A stretch of 64,000 nucleotides of DNA from Bacteroidota bacterium (lineage in GTDB: Bacteria > Bacteroidota > Bacteroidia > B-17B0 > Aurantibacillaceae): NCBI GenBank assembly GCA_018267825.1, contig JAFDXR010000004.1, positions 62,001 to 126,000 of the forward strand, read 5' to 3'. The translations under genes were made by a program, and so were the position numbers. Numbering within the stretch: position 1 is the stretch's first letter; each line of letters begins with the position of its first letter. This document shows positions 32,976 through 40,709 of the stretch, piece after piece. The notes under the pieces were generated by a model, which saw nothing but the letters and a program-made list of their open reading frames with translations, was not told the origin of the DNA and searched no databases.

Positions 32976-33944
32976 ATGTCAAAAATAACTTTCAACATAA
33001 ACAATAATACCCTTACAATTTTAAAAGGGGATAATTTTGAAATTAAAGCTAAGAAAAATAGCAAGGAAATTTCCACAAAGAATCTGCCTCCGTACCTAAA
33101 AATGTTTCAATTACCGCCAGGTGGCTCTGAGATCGAAATAAGTCTTGAAAATTTTTACAATGAAAGTGAGTTGAAAGGCATAAAAGCCGAAACAGCATTT
33201 AAAGAGTATTTACGTCAAAAACAAATTCCTTCGCTGCGCATCGGTCAAGGTCTTGACGTAGTTGAAAACGATGAAATTATTAAAGGTAGTCTTGCAAAAC
33301 GTCCAGATTTCCTTGTAACTATTCCTGAATTGGGTACTGTATTTTTTGATGTAAAAAGCAGAGTGAAAATATCAAATCCCCTGAACAATGAGGTGTCCTT
33401 TTATATAAGTTATAGTGAAATTGAAAAACTCTACAATCTTCGTAAAACACTATTAATACCGGTTTGGATAGTGTTTGTTGATACAAAAGCCCTTGAGGAA
33501 AAAAATCCTGAAAACATAGACTTCTATGCTTGCCCAATTAATCAAATTTTTGACTATTGCAGTGAACTAAATGTTTTTTTAAAAACTGAGGGGCATTCCT
33601 TGCAAACTGTATTAATTCCCGATAAAATACTTCTGAATTTAGAAAAAGGCTTCTACTTAAACAACATAAAAATAGATCACGAAATTGAACTGTATAAAAA
33701 AATCCACTTAAACCGCTTGCAGTACATTGCAGAAAAAGTTGATGAACTATTTAAAATCAACAATGGTTCAGTTAGCCTACAGCAGATTAAAGACTTTGTT
33801 AACTCAAATCCAAAGAAAGGGAAAATAGCCATTATGTATCATGAGTACCCCGATTATATAACCAAAAATAAAGAAATACAACAAGTTGCTCATGACCACT
33901 ACCTCAATGGTAAAATCTTTTGGGACTTTGTAAATAACGGTTAA
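32976..33944 (+). CDS. Predicted PD-(D/E)XK nuclease-fold protein, 322 aa
   Basis: No full-length family recognised, but the motif set of the restriction-endonuclease fold is visible: Glu72 in KAETAFKEYL, Asp111 in KRPDFLVTIP and Asp125-x-Lys127 in VFFDVKSRV, spaced as in active nucleases. Strands and helices after it (LIPVWIVFVDTKAL) continue that fold. The C-terminal 90 residues are helical and may bind a target. The gene and its surroundings are AT-rich compared with the late genes, which suggests separate acquisition. A solitary nuclease in a provirus accessory block is a candidate anti-phage gene. Confidence 0.6.
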   Translation: MSKITFNINNNTLTILKGDNFEIKAKKNSKEISTKNLPPYLKMFQLPPGGSEIEISLENFYNESELKGIKAETAFKEYLRQKQIPSLRIGQGLDVVENDEIIKGSLAKRPDFLVTIPELGTVFFDVKSRVKISNPLNNEVSFYISYSEIEKLYNLRKTLLIPVWIVFVDTKALEEKNPENIDFYACPINQIFDYCSELNVFLKTEGHSLQTVLIPDKILLNLEKGFYLNNIKIDHEIELYKKIHLNRLQYIAEKVDELFKINNGSVSLQQIKDFVNSNPKKGKIAIMYHEYPDYITKNKEIQQVAHDHYLNGKIFWDFVNNG

Positions 33945-33966
33945 TCATTTCACATATAAAGAGCCT

Positions 33967-35118
33967 TTACGCCGCCACAATTTGGGAAGGCTTTTGACCA
34001 ACATTACCCCATTTCTGCATTTCCAATTCTTTAAATTTATCCAACATCTTAGCATAACGTTTTGTTACTTTTATTGAACTATGCCCCAATAGTTCGCTTA
34101 CAACCTCTAAAGGAATGCCGCTGTTTAATCCAATAGTGGCAAATGTATGACGGCCAACATGGCAAGTAACATTACCCGTGATATTGGTATGTTCCGTAAT
34201 GATCTTTTTAAGATTAGTATTTGTTTTCTGATTGCTCAACATTTCAAAACGAACGGTTGGCAAGTACTTTCTAGCGCGATCAATTAAAGGAATAGATACC
34301 ACACCTCCCGTCTTAATCTGCTTTAACTTGATTACATTACGTTTGATGTGAAATACAGAGAATTGAAGCAAATCAGAATAGCGCAAACCGGTGAAACAAC
34401 TTAGCAAAAAACTCTGCAATACGCTTTGTTGGTTTTTGGTAAGTACACCACTATCATATAACTGTTCCAGCTTTTCGACCTCCTGGATAGTCAAAGCCAT
34501 ACGATCCGTGGGGGTCGTTTTAATCTTTACCTCCAAAAACGGGTTTTCCTTAACCTTTTTGTGCTTGACAGCTTCCTTGAAAATGCAACGGAGTAGTTCT
34601 ACCTTTTTTTGCTGCGTATTAGGGCTATTTCCGTACTTGGTTTTAAGAAACGACACAAAGGAAACCGCAAATGTGTAATCCATCTGCTCGAAGGTGGCAT
34701 TTGGCTTAAATGCCTTTAACTGATCCCGAAGGGTAATGTAACTTTCCCAATGTTTTGTTGGGTAATCCTTAATCTTTAGGTAAAACTCGAAGAATTCAAA
34801 AAAGTCCGACCCAATTTCTCTATTAGTATCTTCAAATACATGATTGTAAAACTCGATAGGGTCTAACTCTTTACCTTCCAAAGCAAGCTTTAGTATTAGA
34901 CTATCTGCTTTAGATTTGATCTGCGCTAATTTCAGATTAATTAGGCTGTTTTGCGGCGAAGGTTTGAGCAAACAGGTATCAGGGTTCCAATCACCAGGAT
35001 TAACCCTAAAACCAATTTCCCTTTTAACCTGTTTTTTGTTTGTGCTAATAAATACAAGCGGTGCTACACCACTCGTATCAGTTCTGTCCTTTCTCAGGAT
35101 GATACTGTACGTGTTCAT
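33967..35118 (-). CDS. Tyrosine recombinase (integrase) of the provirus
   Basis: 383 residues with an N-terminal arm-binding region, a SAM-like core-binding domain (about 100-195) and a catalytic domain holding all key residues: Arg246 (FTGLRYSDLL), Lys269 (IKTGG), His320 and Arg323 (CHVGRHTF), His346 (LLGHSSIKVT), Tyr355 (RYAKM). It lies beside the tRNA-Pro target and reads away from it, and TGGTTCTA arm repeats occupy its promoter region. It should integrate and excise the element between 3266-3279 and 35267-35280. Confidence 0.95.
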   Translation of the reverse strand: MNTYSIILRKDRTDTSGVAPLVFISTNKKQVKREIGFRVNPGDWNPDTCLLKPSPQNSLINLKLAQIKSKADSLILKLALEGKELDPIEFYNHVFEDTNREIGSDFFEFFEFYLKIKDYPTKHWESYITLRDQLKAFKPNATFEQMDYTFAVSFVSFLKTKYGNSPNTQQKKVELLRCIFKEAVKHKKVKENPFLEVKIKTTPTDRMALTIQEVEKLEQLYDSGVLTKNQQSVLQSFLLSCFTGLRYSDLLQFSVFHIKRNVIKLKQIKTGGVVSIPLIDRARKYLPTVRFEMLSNQKTNTNLKKIITEHTNITGNVTCHVGRHTFATIGLNSGIPLEVVSELLGHSSIKVTKRYAKMLDKFKELEMQKWGNVGQKPSQIVAA

Positions 35119-35123
35119 TTTGT

Positions 35124-35142
35124 TGGTTCTATATTGGTTCTA
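35124..35142 (+). promoter_or_regulatory. Right arm-type integrase sites (two TGGTTCTA repeats)
   Basis: TGGTTCTA at 35124-35131 and 35135-35142, 11 bp apart as at the left end; a degenerate third copy (TGGGTGTT) starts at 35146. They overlap the control region of the integrase gene, so integrase may repress its own transcription. Confidence 0.6.
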
Positions 35143-35151
35143 CAATGGGTG

Positions 35152-35169
35152 TTTGAAACAACGTAATAC
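35152..35169 (+). repeat. 18-bp exact repeat, integrase copy
   Basis: Identical to 4031-4048 (TTTGAAACAACGTAATAC). It lies upstream of integrase next to the arm sites. Its AACAACG core is shared with the TCAACAACG clusters. Confidence 0.65.
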
Positions 35170-35200
35170 CACACATTTAAAACTAATGCAGACCTTGTAA

Positions 35201-35224
35201 AACCCTGATTTCTCAGGGTTTTTA
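35201..35224. terminator. Hairpin terminator brought by the element behind tRNA-Pro
   Basis: AACCCTGA-TTTC-TCAGGGTT with T or A runs on both sides. It now follows the 3' end of tRNA-Pro on the minus strand and could replace the original terminator displaced to 3224-3255. Confidence 0.7.
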
Positions 35225-35266
35225 CAACAAAACAGTACAATAATGAACGAACTAATCCGGTAATTT

Positions 35267-35280
35267 TGTCGGGGTGGCCA
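35267..35280. repeat. attR core, 14 bp, overlapping the tRNA-Pro 3' end
   Basis: TGTCGGGGTGGCCA, identical to 3266-3279. It covers the 3' acceptor arm and discriminator of tRNA-Pro, so the gene stays whole after integration. Confidence 0.85.
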
Positions 35281-35342
35281 GATTCGAACTGACGACCTCC
35301 ACATCCCAAATGTGGCGCGATACCGGGCTACGCTACACCCCG
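35269..35342 (-). tRNA. tRNA-Pro (anticodon TGG)
   Basis: On the minus strand a 74-base cloverleaf starts CGGGGTG and ends CACCCCG-A. The anticodon arm CCACA-TTTGGGA-TGTGG gives anticodon TGG, and the T arm contains GTTCGAATC. CCA is not encoded. It is the integration target of the provirus. Confidence 0.95.
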
Positions 35343-35542
35343 AACTTGGATACTTGCTAAGGCAAAGCCTTATTAAAAATCCGGGTGCAAATATATATAT
35401 TTTACTTCAACCTGCAAAAAAATAAACGAAAAAATAACGCCATTGCCTGAAGTTCGCAACTACAGCTGTTTCAGCGCCCAGAACATGAACTCTGATTTGT
35501 TTTTTGAAAATCTGCCAGAGCTTCTTTATACGCAGAAAAAAG

Positions 35543-35550
35543 TATCTTTG
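35543..35550 (+). promoter_or_regulatory. Bacteroidota-type -7 box of the DEAD-box gene
   Basis: TATCTTTG matches TAnnTTTG exactly. It implies a start near 35557 and a 5' leader of about 120 bases before the ATG at 35678. No clear -33 TTTG is seen. Confidence 0.5.
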
Positions 35551-35677
35551 CACAAATTCCTTTAGAAGATTGTGTCTCAATCATTTTGCATCTGCAGTAT
35601 GCAATACGGTCATTTTACATGTTTCTTCTTACAAGCAAAAAAGGCATCAACATGCTTTTGAGGAATGATTTATTTAT

Positions 35678-36967
35678 ATGAACCCAAAAATGACTTTTTA
35701 CGATTTAAAAATCAGCAAACCACTCCTGGCCGCCCTCGATAAAATGGGCTATACAGAACCCACTCCCATTCAGCAGCAAGCTATCCCGCATATACTGGAA
35801 GGACGCGATATTTTTGGATGTGCACAAACCGGTACAGGTAAAACCGCCGCTTTTTCACTACCTATCTTACAAACGCTTGCTGCCCGGCAGCAGCATCCTT
35901 CGGGCCGAGCCATCAGATCACTGATCCTGGCTCCGACACGGGAGCTTGCATTACAGATCAGCGAAAACATTAACGCCTACAGCGCCCATCTACCGATTTC
36001 GTTTACCACTATTTTTGGCGGTGTTTCACAACACAACCAGGTAAAAGATCTGCGACGTGGCGTAGACATACTGATTGCCACACCGGGCCGCCTGCTCGAC
36101 CTGATGGAACAGGGTTTTATAAAACTCAACCATGTAGAGTTTTTTGTACTCGACGAAGCCGACCGCATGCTGGATATGGGCTTCATCAATGACATTAAAA
36201 GAGTGATCAGTAAGCTTCCTGCCAAAAAACAAACCCTGTTTTTTTCGGCTACAGCTGCGCCCGACATTATGAAACTGGCCAACTCACTGCTCAAAGATCC
36301 GATACATATTTCTGTAACACCTGTATCTTCCACATCAGAGCTGATCACACAAAAAGTATATTTTGTAGCCAAAGAAAACAAAAGGGCCTTATTGAAATTT
36401 ATCCTGAAAGATTCCAAAATCGATCATGTACTGGTATTTACACGTACCAAACGCGGAGCCGACAGGGTGGCCAAGGATTTGAACCGCGACGGTATTAAAG
36501 CGGAGGCGATTCATGGCGACAAATCGCAGGGAGCCCGCGAAAGAGCCCTCAAAGGCTTTAAGAATAAAAGCATCCGTGTATTGGTAGCCACCGATATTGC
36601 GTCGCGCGGCATCGATGTGGATAAGCTTTCGCATGTGATCAATTACGAAATTCCGGAGCAGGCTGAAACCTATGTACATCGCATTGGCCGTACAGGGCGC
36701 GCCGGCAGCTCAGGTGTTGCCATTTCTTTGTGCATGCAGGATGAAGCTCCCTATTTAAAAGACATTCAGAAACTGATCAAACAAACAATCCCGGTGGTAA
36801 CAGATCACCCCTACCCCGAATCGGTTCATGTGGCAGTAGCAGCCGCTCCGCAGCCTGTAAAGCAGCTGCCATCGAGTTCCGACAAAAGTAAAAACCGTCG
36901 TAAACAACAGAATTTTAAAAGGAAGAATAAAAAGAAGAAACCAAAACCGGCAGGTAATCCGCAATAG
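35678..36967 (+). CDS. DEAD-box RNA helicase (RhlE-like)
   Basis: 429 residues with all helicase motifs: Q motif (GYTEPTPIQQQAIP), motif I AQTGTGKT, Ia PTRELALQ, II DEAD, III SAT, IV VLVFTRTK, V ATDIASRGID, VI HRIGRTGR. The last 70 residues are a Lys/Asn-rich basic tail, common in RhlE-type enzymes that remodel ribosomal or messenger RNA. ATP-driven local RNA unwinding in the cytoplasm is expected. Confidence 0.95.
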   Translation: MNPKMTFYDLKISKPLLAALDKMGYTEPTPIQQQAIPHILEGRDIFGCAQTGTGKTAAFSLPILQTLAARQQHPSGRAIRSLILAPTRELALQISENINAYSAHLPISFTTIFGGVSQHNQVKDLRRGVDILIATPGRLLDLMEQGFIKLNHVEFFVLDEADRMLDMGFINDIKRVISKLPAKKQTLFFSATAAPDIMKLANSLLKDPIHISVTPVSSTSELITQKVYFVAKENKRALLKFILKDSKIDHVLVFTRTKRGADRVAKDLNRDGIKAEAIHGDKSQGARERALKGFKNKSIRVLVATDIASRGIDVDKLSHVINYEIPEQAETYVHRIGRTGRAGSSGVAISLCMQDEAPYLKDIQKLIKQTIPVVTDHPYPESVHVAVAAAPQPVKQLPSSSDKSKNRRKQQNFKRKNKKKKPKPAGNPQ

Positions 36968-36982
36968 GTTCATTATTTTTCT

Positions 36983-37014
36983 AAAGCCAACTTGTTATGC
37001 AGGTTGGCTTTTTT
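36983..37014 (+). terminator. Terminator after the DEAD-box gene
   Basis: AAAGCCAACTT-GTTATGC-AGGTTGGCTTTTTT: an 8- to 9-bp GC-containing stem followed by six T. Confidence 0.85.
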
Positions 37015-37017
37015 GAT

Positions 37018-37164
37018 TTATTCAGCGGGGGAAACAGAGTGAGTATATAATCCTGCAATTGCCTCAATGAGCACAAAAGCAGCATTTAAAATCAGGCCGG
37101 TTACAAACACATTTGTAATATGTTTTGGCGCTGCCTGTGAATGATTATGATCGCGGCGCTTCAT
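37018..37164 (-). pseudogene. N-terminal remnant of a cation diffusion facilitator (CDF) transporter
   Basis: 48 codons from ATG to TAA on the minus strand read HITNVFVTGLILNAAFVLIE, then AIAGLYTHSVSPAE and stop. A His-containing N-terminus and the helix AAFVLIEAIAGLYTHSVS are those of CzcD-type CDF zinc/cadmium exporters, which normally continue with A-x-L-x-DAxHxL-D. The rest of the gene is absent; the Nramp-like gene starts on the other side. It is probably a decayed gene rather than a functional micropeptide. Confidence 0.55.
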
Positions 37165-37176
37165 AGATATTTTAAG

Positions 37177-38484
37177 TTAATTAAAGTAGAACCATATCAG
37201 AGCGACACCACTTATTGTCATAAGGAGAAAGGTCAGGATTCCCAGGAGATTTGACCAAAAGCCATTTACATTTTCACCCAATATCTTTTTGTTATTACAG
37301 ATTAATAAAATAATGACAATAAGAACCGGGGCTGTTAATCCATAAAGGATAGCGGTATAAATCAGCGCCTGTATGGGGCTAATACCAATATAATGTATGA
37401 GCAATCCAACAATAAGTGAAACCGCGATCACGGCATAAAAAGGTTTGGCTTCCTTATATTTCTTATCAAGTCCTTGTTCCCATTGGAAAGTTTCAGCCAT
37501 TGCGTATGAAAGTGATCCTGCTAAAACAGGTATAGCTAAAAAACCAGTACCAATTATGCCCAGTGAAAAAAGTAAATATGAGAAATTGCCTGCAAGGGGT
37601 TTTAATGCAAGAGCAGCTTGATCCACAGTGTCAATCTGCCGTATTCCGGCATTATATAAAACTGTTCCGCTTGTAAGAATTATAAAATACATAATCAGGT
37701 TTGAATAAAACATGCCATATCCGATATCGGTTCGCATATTGCGTATTACCTGTTTATCAACAACAAAGCCGGCCTCTTTCTTTTTTATTTCCTCCACCTC
37801 CATGGAAGCTTGCCAAATAAATAAATATGGAGAAATAGTTGTTCCTAAAATTGCCACCAAAATATTCAGGTAATCTTTACTGAATTCAAATTTTGGCAAT
37901 AAAGAAAATTTAAAGGCGTTTGTCCATTCCGTATTTACAATAAAAGGAACAACCATATAAACAAGAAGAATAAGGCAGAGGTACTTCATTATTGAAGCGA
38001 TTTTTTTGTACGGCCAAAAAATTATACTTGGAATTAATAATGCAGTAAAAAGAATACTAAAAGCAAACGGAGGAATACTCGGGATAAGTAAATTTGCAAC
38101 AGCACCCATTCCCGCAATGTCTGCCCCAATGTTTAAAACAATAGCAGGGAAACTAAAAGCAAGCATAACATATAAAATACTTCTGCTATAGTTTTTTTTA
38201 ATTGCACCGGCAAGACCTTCTCCGGTAACTATGCCAATCCGTGCACACATTTCCTGAATCGAGGCCATTAAAGGAAAAGTAATTAAGGCCGTCCACAGCG
38301 TCATTAAACCAAAAATTGCGCCCGCCTGAGAATATGTTGCAATTCCCGAAGGATCATCATCACTGCTTCCGGTAATTAAACCTGGCCCCAAAACTTTCCA
38401 GGTTTTTTTTGCTTTTTTACCTGCTCTTCGAATTAAATTCATTTTTCTTATTCTATTAAAAATGTTTGGGGTAAAAAACAACAA
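37177..38484 (-). CDS. Nramp-superfamily metal transporter with non-canonical substrate motifs
   Basis: 435 residues, about 11 membrane helices. The first has GPGLITGSSDDDPSGIATYS in place of the DPGN motif of Mn/Fe transporters, and helix 6 has LFIWQASMEVEEIK where canonical members carry MPH. This variation is seen in Nramp-related proteins proposed to carry other ions such as Mg2+ (established for some members only). Transport coupling cannot be judged. The second Met (MNLIRRAGKKAKK, 38442) may be the real start. It lies next to a broken CDF gene, so the locus may handle metal ions. Confidence 0.85.
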   Translation of the reverse strand: MLFFTPNIFNRIRKMNLIRRAGKKAKKTWKVLGPGLITGSSDDDPSGIATYSQAGAIFGLMTLWTALITFPLMASIQEMCARIGIVTGEGLAGAIKKNYSRSILYVMLAFSFPAIVLNIGADIAGMGAVANLLIPSIPPFAFSILFTALLIPSIIFWPYKKIASIMKYLCLILLVYMVVPFIVNTEWTNAFKFSLLPKFEFSKDYLNILVAILGTTISPYLFIWQASMEVEEIKKKEAGFVVDKQVIRNMRTDIGYGMFYSNLIMYFIILTSGTVLYNAGIRQIDTVDQAALALKPLAGNFSYLLFSLGIIGTGFLAIPVLAGSLSYAMAETFQWEQGLDKKYKEAKPFYAVIAVSLIVGLLIHYIGISPIQALIYTAILYGLTAPVLIVIILLICNNKKILGENVNGFWSNLLGILTFLLMTISGVALIWFYFN

Positions 38485-39015
38485 AACTGAAAAAAAGGAG
38501 AATCACTAAATTGCCTTTAAATAACCAAGCAGGGACAACTGATTCCGTGCTGTAAAAAAACACAGGATTCTTTGAAATACAAATCAAAGAAAATACCACG
38601 GCTACTATTTGCACTGGACTCAATTTCATTTAATCATCACGAATTTCTTAATATTTCAGTTATCAAAGAATTTTATTTTAGCTCAATAGTTGGTTCATTG
38701 ATATTTTGTCGATAACGGCTTACTAGCTTTACGACAACCCCTCCGGTTACGTAAGAAGATGAGCCATCTGCTCCCGCATAAAAATAATAATCGCCGGGTG
38801 CAAGGCCCAACGAAGAAAAATCTCTGGCGGGCTCTTTCTGCAGTGAGGGAGGGATTACCGGGTGATCCCGGTTCACCCATTATCACAATGTAAGCCAGTC
38901 TGCTTCGCATCCTGTTTTTTTAAAAAATTCCCCTACACATATGAAAGCTTAGCTTTCAACGTTTCAGGAAATTAAAAAAGGTGGTCCTTATTCAAGACCA
39001 CCTTACATTTATCAG
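38485..39015. other. Gap between Nramp-like gene and tRNA-Ser
   Basis: About 530 bases. A 67-codon minus-strand frame (38673-38876) contains LAPGDYYFYAGADGSSSYVT, which could be a scrap of a surface protein, but it has no convincing start context or neighbours. A perfect inverted repeat GAAAGCT-T-AGCTTTC lies at 38943-38957. Otherwise I see only AT-rich sequence and the tRNA terminator. Confidence 0.4.
38974..39004 (-). terminator. Terminator of tRNA-Ser
   Basis: On the minus strand TAAGGTGGTC-TTGAATAAG-GACCACCTTTTTT: eight to nine pairs with a T run, eleven bases after the tRNA 3' end. Confidence 0.8.
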
Positions 39016-39100
39016 CGGAGAAAGAGGGATTCGAACCCCCGGAGGTATTACCCTCAACAGTTTTCAAGACTGCCGCATTCGACCGCTCTGCCATTTCTCC
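39016..39100 (-). tRNA. tRNA-Ser (anticodon TGA)
   Basis: 85 bases on the minus strand, GGAGAAA paired with TTTCTCC plus discriminator G. The anticodon arm GCAGTCTTGAAAACTGT holds anticodon TGA. The long variable arm (TTGAGGGTAATACCTC) is typical of serine tRNA. CCA is not encoded. Confidence 0.95.
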
Positions 39101-39215
39101 GCCGCAAAAGTAGTATTTTTTTTGGTTGTGCAAGTATTTTTCAAAGAATATTTTTTTTGAGTACCTTTAGAGAAATTAATATTCCATCCCCGCTCCATAT
39201 TCAATACAAAAAACT

Positions 39216-40703
39216 ATGAAAATGAAAACACTGTTACTCTTGGTTTCGTTCATGTTTTCGGGAGCGATGTTCTCAAATGTGATCGTCTATTTCAACTATG
39301 GTATATTCAGTACACCTGCCAATAAACCATACATCGAAACTTACCTGACCATTACCGGCAATACAGTCCGGTACAAGCCTGTAAAAGGCGGCTACCAGGC
39401 ATCCGTAAGCATTTCCTATATCATACGCAAAGGCGCAGATACCGTTAAAGTCTCTAAGTACAATCTGCTCAGTCCTGTTGAAGCCGATACCCTGCACAAA
39501 TCATCGTTTATCGATAACCAGCGCTTTCAACTCAATAACGGCACCTACACCTTATACCTCGAGGTAGCGGATAACAACAATCCTGGTAAACCCTCCACTT
39601 ACCACGATAATATAACGGTAAATATGAGCCGTACAAACCGTGTCTATTCTTCAACCATTCAGCCGCTTGAATCATACAGCAAATCGGCCAAACCATCGGC
39701 TATTTCTAAAAATGGTTATGATATGGTTCCCTACAATGTAAACTACTATCCCGATGCTCAAAACAGCCTGAAGTTCTACTTTGAAACCTATAACCTCGAT
39801 ACGGTGATCGGCAAAAATTCAAAATTTGTGTACAGCTATTACATTGAAGAAGATGCCACATTAAAAAAACAGGATGGTCTTTCCGGCTTTCAGAAACAAG
39901 CTGCAAAACCCGTGAACCCCTTGCTGGCACAATTCGACCTTTCGACCTTGCCTTCAGGCAATTACAACCTCGTGATTGAAGTAAGGGATTCGGCCGGCAT
40001 TATGCAGTATGAAAAAAAATGGTACTTCCAGCGTAAGAACACGGCTGTACAGGTCATTACCGATATCAATGCTGATGTAAAAATTAAAACCATCGAAGAT
40101 TTTTTCAACCAGTTTCAAAGTGCCGATTCCCTCAAAATGTTTGTGGAATGCCTGTGGCCGATCTCTACCATGAAAGAACGTGAGTGGGAACAAACCCAGG
40201 CCGTTAAAAAAGAACCGGCACTCATGCGTAATTTCCTGGTTGATTTCTGGAAAAAAGAATCGGGCGATACCATTGATCCACTGAAGATCTGGATTCCTTA
40301 TTACAAGAGTACTCTGGAAGCTATGGCCCTGTTTAAATGCGGTAAACAAAAAGGCTACTATACCGATCGCGGCCGTGTATACCTGCAGTATGGCAAACCC
40401 GATCAGCGTTCGCAAATGAACAGCTCATCCAACTCCTACCCTTACGAAGTATGGCAATACTATCGTTTGAGAGATGCCGGCAGCGGGCAGTTCTTTACGA
40501 ATAAGAAATTTGTCTTTGCCAATTTCAATATTGCCGATGATTGTTACCAGCTTATTCACAGCGATGCCAAAGGCGAAATCTACGATGAAAAATGGCGTTA
40601 CAGGCTTGTAACCCGCTCCCAGCAAAGCCAGAACGTAGACGATACGCAGCCCGTAAACACCTACGGCAATAACTCCGATGACCTTTTCAATAACCCGCGA
40701 TAA
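39216..40703 (+). CDS. GWxTD domain-containing protein
   Basis: 495 residues with an N-terminal signal peptide (MKMKTLLLLVSFMFSGAMFS) and two beta-sandwich domains. The GWxTD-type C-terminal region includes GYYTDRGRVYLQYGKPDQRS. In Bacteroidota such proteins are exported and of unknown role. It is followed after six bases by a glycosyltransferase gene, so the two may be co-transcribed. Confidence 0.85.
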   Translation: MKMKTLLLLVSFMFSGAMFSNVIVYFNYGIFSTPANKPYIETYLTITGNTVRYKPVKGGYQASVSISYIIRKGADTVKVSKYNLLSPVEADTLHKSSFIDNQRFQLNNGTYTLYLEVADNNNPGKPSTYHDNITVNMSRTNRVYSSTIQPLESYSKSAKPSAISKNGYDMVPYNVNYYPDAQNSLKFYFETYNLDTVIGKNSKFVYSYYIEEDATLKKQDGLSGFQKQAAKPVNPLLAQFDLSTLPSGNYNLVIEVRDSAGIMQYEKKWYFQRKNTAVQVITDINADVKIKTIEDFFNQFQSADSLKMFVECLWPISTMKEREWEQTQAVKKEPALMRNFLVDFWKKESGDTIDPLKIWIPYYKSTLEAMALFKCGKQKGYYTDRGRVYLQYGKPDQRSQMNSSSNSYPYEVWQYYRLRDAGSGQFFTNKKFVFANFNIADDCYQLIHSDAKGEIYDEKWRYRLVTRSQQSQNVDDTQPVNTYGNNSDDLFNNPR

Positions 40704-40709
40704 TAAAAT

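Larger units (their letters stand above)
3266..35280. mobile_element. 32-kb provirus integrated in tRNA-Pro; probably tailless and membrane-containing
   Basis: It is bounded by the 14-bp repeat, with integrase beside the intact tRNA. Contents in order: repressor with operators, early module, minus-strand cargo island, long rightward late operon with holin, lysozyme, polyvalent proteins and a fibre-like gene, then accessory genes. Integrase, repressor and lysis genes make a temperate virus the simplest reading. No protein resembles terminase, portal, tape measure, sheath or baseplate. At least five late proteins carry predicted membrane segments, which fits an internal-membrane virus. A satellite that borrows another phage's capsid cannot be excluded. 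Confidence 0.85.

Noticed and set aside
3266-35280. Diversity-generating retroelement or tailed-phage genes in the provirus
   Set aside because: No reverse transcriptase, template/variable repeat, terminase, portal or tape measure pattern was found on either strand.
35115-35309. Minus-strand ORF over tRNA-Pro
   Set aside because: It reads through the tRNA and terminator and into the integrase promoter; not a protein gene.
38673-38910. Overlapping small minus-strand ORFs near the Nramp gene
   Set aside because: Two frames overlap, neither has a start context, signal or recognisable domain; kept only as a remark in the gap.
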